Source of the DNA: Zygaena filipendulae
Taxonomy: Eukaryota > Arthropoda > Insecta > Lepidoptera > Zygaenidae
NCBI GenBank assembly: GCA_907165275.2
Contig: OU015650.1
Location: 7,594,001-7,658,000, forward strand
DNA length: 64,000 nt
Direction: 5' to 3'
Shown: positions 1 through 15,000 of the stretch, piece after piece
Position numbering within the stretch: the stretch's first letter is position 1
Layout: every line of letters begins with the position of its first letter
The notes under the pieces: generated by a model
The model's input: the letters and a program-made list of their open reading frames with translations, nothing else
Told to the model about the DNA's origin: nothing
Database searches by the model: none
Program-made: the position numbers and the translations under genes

Positions 1-4601
<4,601 letters not shown>

Positions 4602-4610
4602 CTTGTCGAA

Positions 4611-4619
4611 CGACTGACT
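4611..4619 (-). promoter_or_regulatory. Possible initiator (TCAGT) of RPB1
   Basis: Read on the minus strand, TCAGTC lies about 15 nt ahead of the RPB1 ATG and matches the arthropod initiator TCAGT. No TATA box is evident. If used, it would give an unusually short leader, so this is only a suggestion. Confidence 0.2.
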
Positions 4620-5689
4620 GCGAGACACACTACACTAGTGATTACCTGTGTGATTACCTTCTCTCTTGTACCCGCTTGTACCGTAGACGTTCTCCGTACG
4701 CGGAGAACGCCACAATTTTTTTTTTTTATGGCAATTGTCATTAATGACATTGTTGCCAGTGTCGCGTTAATTTAATTTGCAAATAGAATTTAAAATGAAC
4801 GAGCTAAAGAACAATGGCCAAATTTCTATAGGAGCTGGACTTGACTTTTATTTTTCATGTCCCAAAATAAAATATAGTTAGATTGATTTGTTTTTATGTT
4901 CTAAATACTATGCAGTTTAAAAATCATATCTAAATAGCCACGATTTTTTAAAATAACATCAACAATACATTTGAGGTTAGAATCAACAACTACCTTTTAC
5001 CGGACCTAAAAGTGTAGTTAGCAAAGAAATAAGCATAGAAATAATGTAGTTAGTGATAGCGATAGTTACAAGTGGTAGTTATCAGTCCGAAAAAATGCCT
5101 AGGTCAAAACTGGGCAAAATGACAAAGGATAGAACAGCAAGTGAAGCGAGATGCGTGCGTGATTGCCGGGTGTCATGTCAATTGTCAATAAAAAAAAATA
5201 ATAAAATAACAATGACAATCACTGGCGCGGTTCGATGACCACAGATTAAGTAACTTGTCGAGGACAAATGACGTTCCGTTGTACGCAATTGAACAAAATG
5301 CTTATACTTACTATGAACCTACATAATTATTTTGTATGACAAGAATGCACACACAGTTGTTGATTTGATGCCTACATACTTATCGAGTAAAACTATTCAG
5401 AAAAACGTGAATAATTATAGTCTTTGAATACTAAGTCATTTCATACGCGAAATGAATCGTCAAAAGGTGCGTTCTGAAACCACATACATGGATGTCGTAG
5501 AGTACAAAAACAAAAATAAATTGATATCTTTTTTTTGTAGCTACTTATAGAGATACTTTTTGTGTTTTTTAAGATCTTAAAAAATAAGGATATTTTTCAT
5601 ATATATATCATATATGGACACCTTTGTTTCGTCTCGAGTACGATTTGGCCATCCTTCTTTTGGGCGTTCGTTGTAATAAGAATAGTGAA

Positions 5690-5860
5690 ATGGGATGGAC
5701 TATGTAAAATGGAACAAGACAGAGGCTTACTATGAGCTCTTAAAGCAGGACCTAAATTGAATTGCTCTGCTTTATCGTACTATCACCACATTTTAGAAGG
5801 CCTGCTACCGGCCTGTTTACGTTGACATCTAGAAAACCGTTCACCTTTTTTTTGTATGAA
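5690..5860 (+). mobile_element. Mariner-like transposase relic
   Basis: Reading 5692-5760 gives a short frame containing EAYYELLKQ, which resembles the YYELL motif that follows the second catalytic Asp region of mariner transposases. A stop follows at once and the rest is out of frame. A related copy in opposite orientation lies at about 9100-9265; both share the string gaggcttactatgagc and the AGCAGG..CTGAATTG block. No terminal repeats could be defined. The family call is tentative. Confidence 0.35.
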
Positions 5861-6145
5861 CAATTCGTACTACGACCACTAGTTTGGCAGCACGAAAACG
5901 TCGTAAAGGCGTCTAAAATGTCAAATAAAGCGATGCTTAAAAAGTTGGTACATGAGGAACTTTATCAACATTGTTTTGTAAATTAGAGTGATTTTCGACG
6001 GATTTTCGTATGAATCAAAGAGTTTTTTTTTTTTGTTAAAGTGTGAATCAGAGATAATATAGTTTAAACACTACTGCGTTTTCAAGAGATTAGAGAAATA
6101 CGAGAAATAGAATAACAAACATGAATTTTGTCAATTGTATTGGAG

Positions 6146-6530
6146 CTTTTGGCGGGATTTTAAGTAACGGATGTCAGTTTTATTTCTTTGTTTTGCAAAT
6201 TAGTTTATCTTGATTAATATTGTGTGAATGTGGTGGATTTTGCATAACAGTGATCCATTAGTGATGAACAGTGTGTGGAAACGGTGAAATAAGATGAAAT
6301 AGGGCGTTCATCGGGAGGATGTCGTTTTACTAACAACTTCCCACAGAGCGTCCTATTAAGGTTCAACTGTGAAGAGTGGCTGCCAAGAGTTCCGGTAAAT
6401 CATCGAAATGCATCTCACCAATGCATTTCGATGTAAATAACTTCAGAAGAAGAAAATACAACTGAATTGGCTGTATGGACTTAGCTTCCTTTGCCTTCCC
6501 TATTAGGGTAAATAAAAAAACAAATGTCAA
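6146..6530 (+). repeat. Dispersed repeat family A, near full-length copy
   Basis: The unit starts at ttttggcgggatttta and ends in a small hairpin-like cttccctattagggtaaa followed by an A-rich tail. It carries an internal palindrome, aaatgcat..atgcattt. Other copies are at 9768-9864 (minus), 13913-14067, 21879-21997, 22010-22425, 22505-22895 and 23461-23495. No coding capacity is seen. Class is unknown; the A-rich 3' end and 5' truncation of some copies would suit a non-autonomous retroelement. Confidence 0.7.
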
Positions 6531-6611
6531 TTGTATTTTGGTGGATTTCTATTTTTTGGGCCATTTTCTACCTTACGACATAAATCTAGTTAATTTGTGT
6601 ACCTTACGTCC

Positions 6612-6945
6612 GATTTATTGGCAGTGAAGAATTAATTTTAATGCAAGATAATGCCCGTCTTCCCATAACACGTTGCGTTGATGATGATTATCTTTCAGAA
6701 GTAAGAATTTCTAAATTGTAGTGGTCAGCTCGAATCCCAGACGGGAATCCCATAGAATACGACTGGGAAATGCTAAAAAGACGCATCCGATCCGATTCCA
6801 ACCCACCGGATGCTCTCAGTCAGTTGAAACCACAAACTGCTTAGAGATACTACCGGTTGAAACCGACATTAAAAACATCCACAGCCAGGGGATTATCTCG
6901 GCGAGGTGGAAATATCTGCTACCTACTAGTTTTAAGTCCCATTAG
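6612..6945 (+). pseudogene. Tc1/mariner-type transposase C-terminal relic
   Basis: One frame reads LILMQDNARLP, a stop codon at 6718-6720, then WSARIPDGNPIEYDWEMLKR. These match the second catalytic Asp motif (QDNARPH) and the catalytic Glu motif (NPIE) of Tc1-family DDE transposases. The D-to-E spacing, counting the stop as a residue, is 35 residues, so the subfamily is uncertain. The frame is broken and the N-terminal half is absent, so the copy is dead. Confidence 0.7.
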
Positions 6946-7525
6946 CTTTAATTTGTGAATTCCTTTAAAAATTTCTAATAAAGTTAATGCAATTCTTTTA
7001 TTAATCACTTATTCATATTAAAGATATTAAAGATACTATATATTAAAGATTAGAATTCATTTAAGCTTTACCAGGAACAAAAACAATGAGCTTGGGTCAC
7101 ATGCTGTGCCACTGAGTAGGATATTTTTGTATGACTATCCAAATCTGCTAGATCATATATATACTAATGAATACTAATTCATGTATTTGAAATTCTCATT
7201 ATTAATTTAAACATTAATCTCTGTAAAGTATCAATAGTTAATGGGTAGAAAGTGCATTATTTATTTATTTTTTCGTTTATTATGGAAAGCAACAGCTAAA
7301 TACATTCATGAGGCATGATATAGGATAACAATTTGAGCCAATAATGGCCTCATAAAGAGAACAGTTGAAAACAGAATGTAGTAATAGGAACACAAAAAAA
7401 GCTCAATTTTGTCAATTTAAAGGAAAAGTACAACTCAAAACCAAAAGAGTACATAAGATCTTAAATATAGTTTTCTAGTCGGAAGTATCACTTTATTTCT
7501 AATCTTCTAGCCCATTGTCAATCAC

Positions 7526-8241
7526 TTAGACCGGCCTGTAGTTAGTGCTTTGGCTATCATCCTGTGTTATTCGTTCTAGGTGACTAGAGGTTTGTGAGTC
7601 AGATAGTATACAGTGCTCACTTTCTTGCTGATTATTCACCTAAAAGTAGAAAAAAAATTAATTACTAATAATATAGATAGTTTAGTTTTACACTTTTGCC
7701 TGTTTTATTTGCAACCTCTGTCTACCCTATAGCTTGTAGAAAACTCATGTTTTAAGTTAAACTCCCCATTGTACATGTTCTGTTCTAGTCGAAGCCTCCA
7801 TAACATAATAGTGGAATAGTAAAGAATAAAAAGTTAACGAATAGAAAAAAACATGAACTAAAACTGCACAAGGGTAGATATAAGTATAAAGACATCAGCA
7901 AAAGCTGCTAATCTATAAATGATAATTAAAATTAGGTGTGTACAATAAAGAACATAAAGGTAAACAAAAAACAATATAATATCACCATTTTCACAGAAAT
8001 TTACTTTCAAATATAAGAATCCCTACTCCCTCATCAGCTGAGGATCGAGATATTCCTGGTCTATTTATATTTTTTATATTTGAATCCAAATGTTCCTTTT
8101 AAAATGAGGAAATAATTTTAATTCAGCTATTTATTTGTGTATAAATCTACATTAATTAATAGACAAAAAAATTACTTGTGTCACCAGTGGATCAACTTGT
8201 TCGGCAGGCAATCCTCCAAAACAAATATACTTTATTGTCAC
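7526..8241 (-). CDS. Candidate small unrecognised gene, last two exons only
   Basis: On the minus strand, 8176-8241 is an open block of 22 codons (it contains FGGLPAEQVDPLVTQ) bounded by an AG acceptor and a GTAATT donor. It joins in phase 0 to 7526-7639 (37 codons plus TAA), which has a pyrimidine-rich acceptor and an acidic, Ser/Gln-rich tail ending NYRPV. I recognise no family. No convincing first exon was found: an ATG with a GTAAGA donor at 9045-9101 fits the phase but lies inside a repeated sequence. The plus strand of 8163-8375 is also open (65 codons, hydrophobic, no ATG), so orientation is not secure. Confidence 0.22.
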
Positions 8242-8431
8242 CTAATATTAAGAAACTCTATTTCAGAAAGTTCCAAGTCAGTGGAAGGATTCTTCTGTCT
8301 GCTTCATTATTATCATTAGTGTGTTTTCCTTTTGCTTTTGTTTGGCCTTATAGTCCACCCAGTAATAGAGATTAAACAATTAATAAAAATACCTTACATG
8401 CAATTATGATACACAGTAAACTAGTTAGTTA

Positions 8432-8624
8432 TCCTTGCATACTAACAAAGTCCTTTGCCGCATCTGTCTGTTCGCGATGAACTCAAAGACTACTGAATGG
8501 ATTTTTATGCGGTTTTCACCAATAGATAGATTAATTCAAGAGGAACGTTTATACGTATAGTTTATCCTAGAATTCCCGTGGGAACTCTGAAATTACCGCG
8601 GATGAAACCGCGGGGGACAGGTAG
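8432..8624 (+). mobile_element. Helitron-like non-autonomous copy
   Basis: This matches the order-wide repeat with the sequence tactgaa-cggatttt, a ccgcggatgaaaccgcgg hairpin and a 3' end just after it (here gtag in place of CTAG). A 3' hairpin followed by CTRR is the Helitron signature. Confidence 0.65.
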
Positions 8625-9099
8625 AACTAACTACTTTTTTTTTTTGACGCCACGCTGTCGGTATCGGTAGGTTTTATTTATAAATCTTATAGCTAGCTCC
8701 AATGCATCACACGCAGTTGCACAACACAGAAATACTTGTGTAAATCAAGTATAAATGACAAAAAAAGTTGATTTATAAAGTTTCCAATTGTAAGTTTTAA
8801 ACTGGCACATTTTTCAAAGAGCGTTCATAATTTTCATTACGTTACCAGCTATAAATTCATATGATAATTTTAAAAACCCGTATATGATCATTTCTTAGTT
8901 TCAAATGTTAGATTATAGTTTAATTTGTATTTATTTTGGATTTTGCATGTTTAAATCGTAATAATTTTAATTTTATACACTTTCATCTAAAAGTCAGTAA
9001 AGTAAGTAAATGATGGTTTTTGACTTTTTGAACGCTACTCTTACGAAAGAGACAAGCTTATGTGACTCGGTATAGCGCTGTTTCATTCTTTCAAGTGCC

Positions 9100-9265
9100 A
9101 TTTTAGCAGCCCGTGGATAAGCGGAACCGTTCACCTTCTTTATAAACGATGCAATATTGGTTCACATTTAAGGCGGTCATAGTAAGATTTTAAACAATTC
9201 AGTTTCAGGCCTGCTTTAAAACTGCGCGGAACTTGAATGGTTCCGTTTTTGCTCATAGTAAGCCT
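9100..9265 (-). repeat. Second copy of the mariner-like relic family
   Basis: Read on the minus strand it begins gaggcttactatgagc and contains AGCAGGCCTGAAACTGAATTG-like sequence also found near 5740. A short frame reads GLKLNCLKSYYDRLK, loosely like the mariner stretch after YYELL. It makes the nearby ATG at 9099-9101 an unlikely gene start. Confidence 0.35.
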
Positions 9266-9767
9266 CAGAAATTATATACTTATACTTAAACTAGATTCGC
9301 CCTGTGCGTGAGCTGCGAGCAGCTCGCGAGGCTTGGTCGCCCCTATACTGTGACTATACTATACGGGTATGGAGCTGTATGGAGGGTAGGAGAACCGTCT
9401 CATATGGGGGATTAGTTGAAAAAGTGTCCAGCGGTAAACAACAAATCGAACACTCACCGAAATGGCGCTAGCGTAGGAAGTGGATATGATATTATGAACT
9501 TAGCCGTTATAAACAGAGTGAAGTGTGCTGAGTGGAAAAATTTAATAAAAAACCGGAAATCCTTCTTTCCTTTTTTAATTTAGTATCCTAATCTAATAGT
9601 TTGTGGCGTTCTTTTTAAAATTCTTCCACTTGCTACTATGGCGCTACCTTAATTTGCTCCCTTTCAACGGACACTTTAATACACTGAGATGGTCCTCCTT
9701 ATTTTTCTACCTTCTATACTCCGAGGGAAGTCCCCGCGTATATACATGCATAGACATGTTGTTATAG

Positions 9768-9864
9768 TTTACCCCTGTCAGGGAAGGCAAAGAAAACTTA
9801 GTCCATACAGCCAATTCAGTCGTTTCTTTCTTCTTCAGAAGTTATTTACATCGAAATTCATTGG
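9768..9864 (-). repeat. Repeat family A, 3' fragment
   Basis: Reverse-strand match to the last 100 bases of family A, including the palindromic block and the gccttccc..ggggtaaa end. Confidence 0.65.
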
Positions 9865-10460
9865 TCCAGTGGTGTCGTTTTTACTTTTTAGTTTGGCTAA
9901 AAACTGGTTGCCAAATTAGACAGGTTAGACAGAATCGATGAATATAAACAGTATTCTCTTTAAAAAATTGTATTGTATTCGATGAAAAGTCGTAATAATA
10001 AATATACTTTGGTGAAACGAAAAGTTTACAGCTTTCTCGATTTATAACTACATACAAGACTTACAAGTTACAACTATAATAATTTAGTGAGTTCCACGCA
10101 CACATGAGAATTGGCATGCCACGTACATACATGATTTCATATTATGCATTATTTTTTACAAACGTACATGATAGGTTTGTAGGTAATTGAACATAAAAAT
10201 ACAGTGTCTGTATGTTTGTGGTCGCAAAACTAGAAAGTAACAAATGAATTTACATGAAATTTTGACAGGTCGTTGCATTTTTACCCAAGATATTTTTTAA
10301 AATCAATATTACATGAATAGATAAAGCCACAGCGAAGCGTGATCAGATTTAGCTAGTTACTTATACATAAAATAGCAAATCAATAAAAACCTCATATCAT
10401 ATCATATGATTTGGATTATGAATTCTATCAAGATAGGTAGGTACCTACGTGTCTACTCGT

Positions 10461-10622
10461 TCAGTAAATTAATGTTAATTGGCATTTAATAAGATGCAAC
10501 TTAATTAGTAAAATGCCAATTAACATTAATTTATTAAACTTGTCTGATTGCGGAAGTTTTGTTTTAAAAAGCTATACTTAACTAAGTAATCATTAAAGTC
10601 TACTCTGAGTGCGGCGGTTAGT
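10461..10622 (+). repeat. MITE family C, partial copy
   Basis: It shares the arm tgtctgattgcgg-a-gttttgttttaaaaa..tctgagtgcggcggt with the complete copy at 25000-25246. The left terminal arm is missing; the inner short palindrome around ttaattggcatttaa is kept. Confidence 0.7.
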
Positions 10623-10879
10623 GGTATTTTTAAGCCATACGGCAAATCTTGTCCAATTATTAAATTATTAAGGACCCTGATTTACTGTGACCAACATTAT
10701 CCTTTGCCCATAACGCTCAGCCTGTAACACAATCCCAAATGCAAAATGATGGCAAAAATCACATATTAATATTTTGTATGCCATAAGTGATGAGACCCGT
10801 ATTTTTTGGCCGACTTAATTTTGGGCACGTGGTGAAAACAAATTTTTAGCGCGTTTAAAGCGGGTAAAGCTCTTTTCCA

Positions 10880-11010
10880 CGCGAAACTTATTTATCTTCT
10901 TGTTGCGGGTTCGATCCCTGTTCAGAGTAAACATTGATGTGATGAACATTTATGATTATCCTGGTTCCTGAGTGATGTTCAGTGTGTATCATAAATATTA
11001 AATACATAAA
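10880..11010 (+). mobile_element. SINE-like fragment
   Basis: It contains a tRNA B-box-like element (gggttcgatccctg) followed by a non-tRNA body with the gtgatgaacat..tgatgttcagtgtgta pattern, then an AT-rich tail. The head (A box) is degraded. Confidence 0.45.
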
Positions 11011-11698
11011 GTTAGAAAGTATACAGGGTGTTAAATTAAACAAATGAAGTATTAAGTCAGAAGAAGTATTAAGTACTAGAGTCTCGTCTCAAATATCTAA
11101 AAAAACTTTTTGACGTACCTACCTAATTATCCATATAAATTGAGCGAGCAAGCTGCGAATGCGACGCCCCGACAGATGTATATACATATACTCCTGAAGT
11201 CGTTCTATGCCCCTTTTCTTTGTATTATCGTTAACGCGCCGGTAAATCTAATGTTGATGTTATAGTAATTTACCCAAGTAAACCTTCTTCTATATTATTG
11301 ATTTATCAGTTTTTTTAATTAATTACGTGTTTGTACCTGTCATGAACTATCGAGGACTTCGGCGTTTAAAATTACGCCCAAATATAATTAACACTAAACC
11401 TACCGACATTTGATGTAGGTATACCTATCTAATTCTACTAATGGCGGTCAAATGACGGCTATAAAATTTAAATATTATATTTTAAAAGTAGGTATATGGC
11501 AGAGCGAAAGAGAGATATATTGAAAAATTGTGCAGTAAGTTCAAGAAAAATGAAAACCCGGAATAGTGGTCATTTGACTGCTCTGGTAGGTTCAGTGTTA
11601 ATTACGTGTACATGTTTGTCTGGTACCTACCCATAGTACAAGCTCTGCTTAGTGTGGTACTAGGTGGCACTGCATGATAATATCAGAGTGTTATCTAT

Positions 11699-11896
11699 TC
11701 TTATACTATAAAGAGGTAAAGTTTCTATGTAAGTTTGAACGTAGGGGGTAATCGCTGTAACGACTGCATCGATTCTAAAAAAAATCTCTGATCCTGATTG
11801 ACTTTACACTTGAGTGACACAGAATCTCTGAGAGGAAATTTTGAGAATCCCCGAGGGTGTCCCGAAATTCGCGCAGGTGCACTGGGGAACAGCTAG
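11699..11896 (+). mobile_element. Helitron-like non-autonomous copy
   Basis: It begins with TC followed by ttatactataaagagg and ends acagCTAG before a T. The hairpin just upstream is degraded but recognisable (gcgcaggtgcactgggg). Ends fit the A|TC...CTRR|T rule for Helitron insertion. Confidence 0.65.
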
Positions 11897-12033
11897 TTAT
11901 TATTATTGCAAAAGTCAGCGTCGCGCGTTAATTTGTGTCGTCTATTCTCTTATGTAGTGCGGGTGCAATAATATTTTTTACAATTTACTATAAATTATGT
12001 TACTTAAAAGTATAAAATAAGAGGTATCTTCCA

Positions 12034-15000
12034 TTAAACTTTATTGCTGCTAGAAGCATTGCTTGTGTTGAATTCTAGAAAATCTTTGAGTAATGTAGTG
12101 CGTCTTTTCTCAGCTATATCCATTTGATTTTCTAGATCTCCTCTATCAGTAGTCTCTGCTCTTTCTACTTTCCAAGATAAATTTTCTATTTCTGCTTCTA
12201 ATTGTGCCTGAAACCATATTATTATATTATGGATGATAAACACTCGCCTATTGATATTTTAAAAATTCCCTAGCATGCCTAAAGCACGCACTTGCATTTA
12301 CCTGCTGATACTCGAAGAGTTCTTTCCTCGGACCGGCGTCCATATAATATGCATACGGGTACGTATATTGCAGTGTATATCTGCAGCGTTTCAACAGCCT
12401 AGCCGCATCCCAAAGATACTGCCAGTCAATCCAAGTTCCCTCACCGGCCATTACCTAAAAAAAGAGCACTTGCGAATTGGCACACCTGACAGAAGTGAAA
12501 TCTCTGCGCGTCAGAATCGTTTCGATTCAGTGCAACTCAAATACGACGATGAACTCATTGCGCCTAGCGAAGCTTCATTTCAAAAAGATTTGAATAATAT
12601 AAATTTTTTTATGATTAGCTTTGCTATGCTTAAATTTTTTTGTAAGTGATACTTACTTAGCTTTTAATCTCCCTAGTAGTAGTGAGCGAAAGTGAGTTTG
12701 TTTGTTTGCTACGCTTTCATAACTTAACGGCTAAACCGACCATGATGAAATTTTGCATACACAGTGTCAGGGGTCCAGAGAAAGACATTTATCCCGGATT
12801 TCCCGCGAGATCTCCGTTTCCGCGGGTGAACCCGCGGATAACAGCTGACGAATACAAACAGATCTTTGGAAATTCTCAAGAACAGTGAACACGGCTGTGT
12901 TGTTTTGTGGCAGATATTTCCGGAAATACAGATCCTACTTTTATAGCTATCTTTTATCTCAGACTTGCAAGATTCCATTACATAGATATAGATACAGGTG
13001 AAATATAATAACAATTTTTTTGCATATGTGAAAACGTAACGAAAAAACGAACTAACATTCGCATTTATAATAATAATAATAATAATCCACTTCACAACAC
13101 ACAGATCTACTTGATCCCACACTAAGCTATAAGCTTGTGTCGTGGAAACCAAGCAAACGTGGTATATACTACACATATTATTACATATATATTATACTAT
13201 AGATATATATATACACACCCAGACTGGAAAATGGAACCCTGTGTTCATCACACAAAGTTCACCCCCACCGGGAATCGAACCCGGAACCTCTTGATTAGCG
13301 GGCAGGCATGGTGACCATTGCGCCAATCGGGTCGTCAATAATTATTTGGTACTAAGGATTATTATATTATGAACTAACCTTTTGGTTAATACGACTTTTG
13401 AAACTTGTTATCGTTTGCTCTTCTAACTTCAAAGACCTCGCGTGATTCTCCCATCTCTCGTAATAATGCAAATATTTCTTCAGTGCTTCCCGGGCCTTGA
13501 TAAGAAAAAGGTTTATTACATGATAATAGGGTACTTGCATGATTTTTTTTCCAGTCTATTTTAAAGATATATGACCTACTAAAACAATCCAAGAAAAAGA
13601 AAAAAAAATTATGCATAAATTAACTAAATAGAGCGTTTCAAAGTTCCTACTTTTGACTTTACCGCCGAAACGCGGAATGACGTGACTAGTCAAAAATTAC
13701 GCCTTTCTGTGATAGAGATGTCACTGTCGTATTGACAGAGTCACGTGACACTGACAGACAGATATGTTCAATATCCAAAAGCGAAATTATCGGCTTATCG
13801 CATACAAAAAGGTAGGTACCAGAAATCGATTCTATGCCGTGACTTTTCAAACTGTGACATTGGCAGAATCATCTTCAAAACGGTGGATCCATTAAAAACA
13901 ACAAATTGGAATTGGAAGGTTGAACTCTGTCGAGTTACTTCCAAAAGTTCCAGTAAAGAATCGAAATGCATCTTACCAATGCATTTTAAAGTAATAAAAC
14001 TTCAGAAAAAGGAAAATATGTATTGACTGATACACTTAGTTGCTTTTGCCTTCCCAGAAAGAGGTAAATGTTTCCTAAAAAAGTGACGTAATATGTTAAG
14101 CGTGGCTGTGATTGGTATTTCGTTGCAACATTCCGTTTCACAAAATTAAAAGTTGAATATTTTGGAAACAATTGATAATTTTTTAGTAAATCTTTCACGA
14201 TAATGCTTTTCTAAGGCTCTATTTTTGAAATATTGACACAATTTCTTATTATAAATTTCATGCAAGTACCCTATTAAAATATTAATTATTTACATTATAC
14301 TGGTTGATGTCCAAAGATAAAATTTGTAAGCCTTATATTAATGAGGATCAGCACCCATTACTAAGGTCTGTTAATGACTTATCATATCGCTACAAATGTG
14401 CTGTTCCACATGTACAGTAATTATTTTATCTGGATTGATATAATTACTCTTCAACACGATGTCATTTTTCCAGACAACAGAAGTTCATTACTTTATGACT
14501 GTTATGGAAATAAATTAAACTTAAGAATAATCACTGCTAGAACACACGCGGCTAGGTCTAAGGATCAGTTAAGAACTTAGCAATACTTGCCTATCATAAG
14601 TATAAACTACTTTATTAATTTTATTAGTCTTTTTTACCTGAGCATGTTGACTGTCACTGGGAAAATTGGGGTCTTCTTTGTAACGACTGCATTCATAATA
14701 TTCAGAGCCGTGCGCTTTCCAATCGCCTAGGCAAACCCAGCAGAAATCGTGTCGACATGCGCCGCACTGCATGTGGTTGCAACCACCGTTTTTCTCTATG
14801 CAGATCTGACACTTAGGACAGTCCTGGAAAGAAAATAACAACTTTCTTTACAGTTATAACAAAATTAACTGGACGATTAACGTTTATACATTGTAGTTAA
14901 GTCGTTTATAAAAAATACCACTACATAGTACAATGTCGCTTCCCGCTGTCTGTCTGACCCTGTGTATGCTTAGACCTTTAAAACTACGCAACGGAAAAAA

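Larger units (their letters stand above)
4602..7525. other. Spacer upstream of RPB1, repeats and transposase relics
   Basis: No conserved gene is seen. The stretch holds a mariner-like relic (about 5690-5860), a full copy of repeat family A (6146-6530) and a Tc1-like transposase relic (6612-6945). The remainder is AT-rich and without recognisable coding sequence. Confidence 0.6.
8625..12033. other. Spacer 3' of ariadne-2
   Basis: Apart from the repeats listed separately (mariner relic, family A fragment, half of MITE C, SINE fragment, Helitron copy) I see no supported gene here. Sequence is AT-rich with scattered stop codons in all frames. Confidence 0.55.

Noticed and set aside
9045..9101. 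First exon (ATG plus GTAAGA donor) for the small gene at 7526-8241
   Set aside because: Phase fits, but the sequence belongs to a dispersed mariner-like relic also present near 5720-5860.
12275..13176. Frames of 124-150 codons on either strand around 12275-13176
   Set aside because: One is antisense to ari-2 exon 7 and runs into intron; the other crosses a Helitron copy and low-complexity intron sequence.
13261..13334. Functional tRNA gene
   Set aside because: The tRNA-like part is followed by a SINE body and (ATT)n tail, and the anticodon arm does not fold cleanly.
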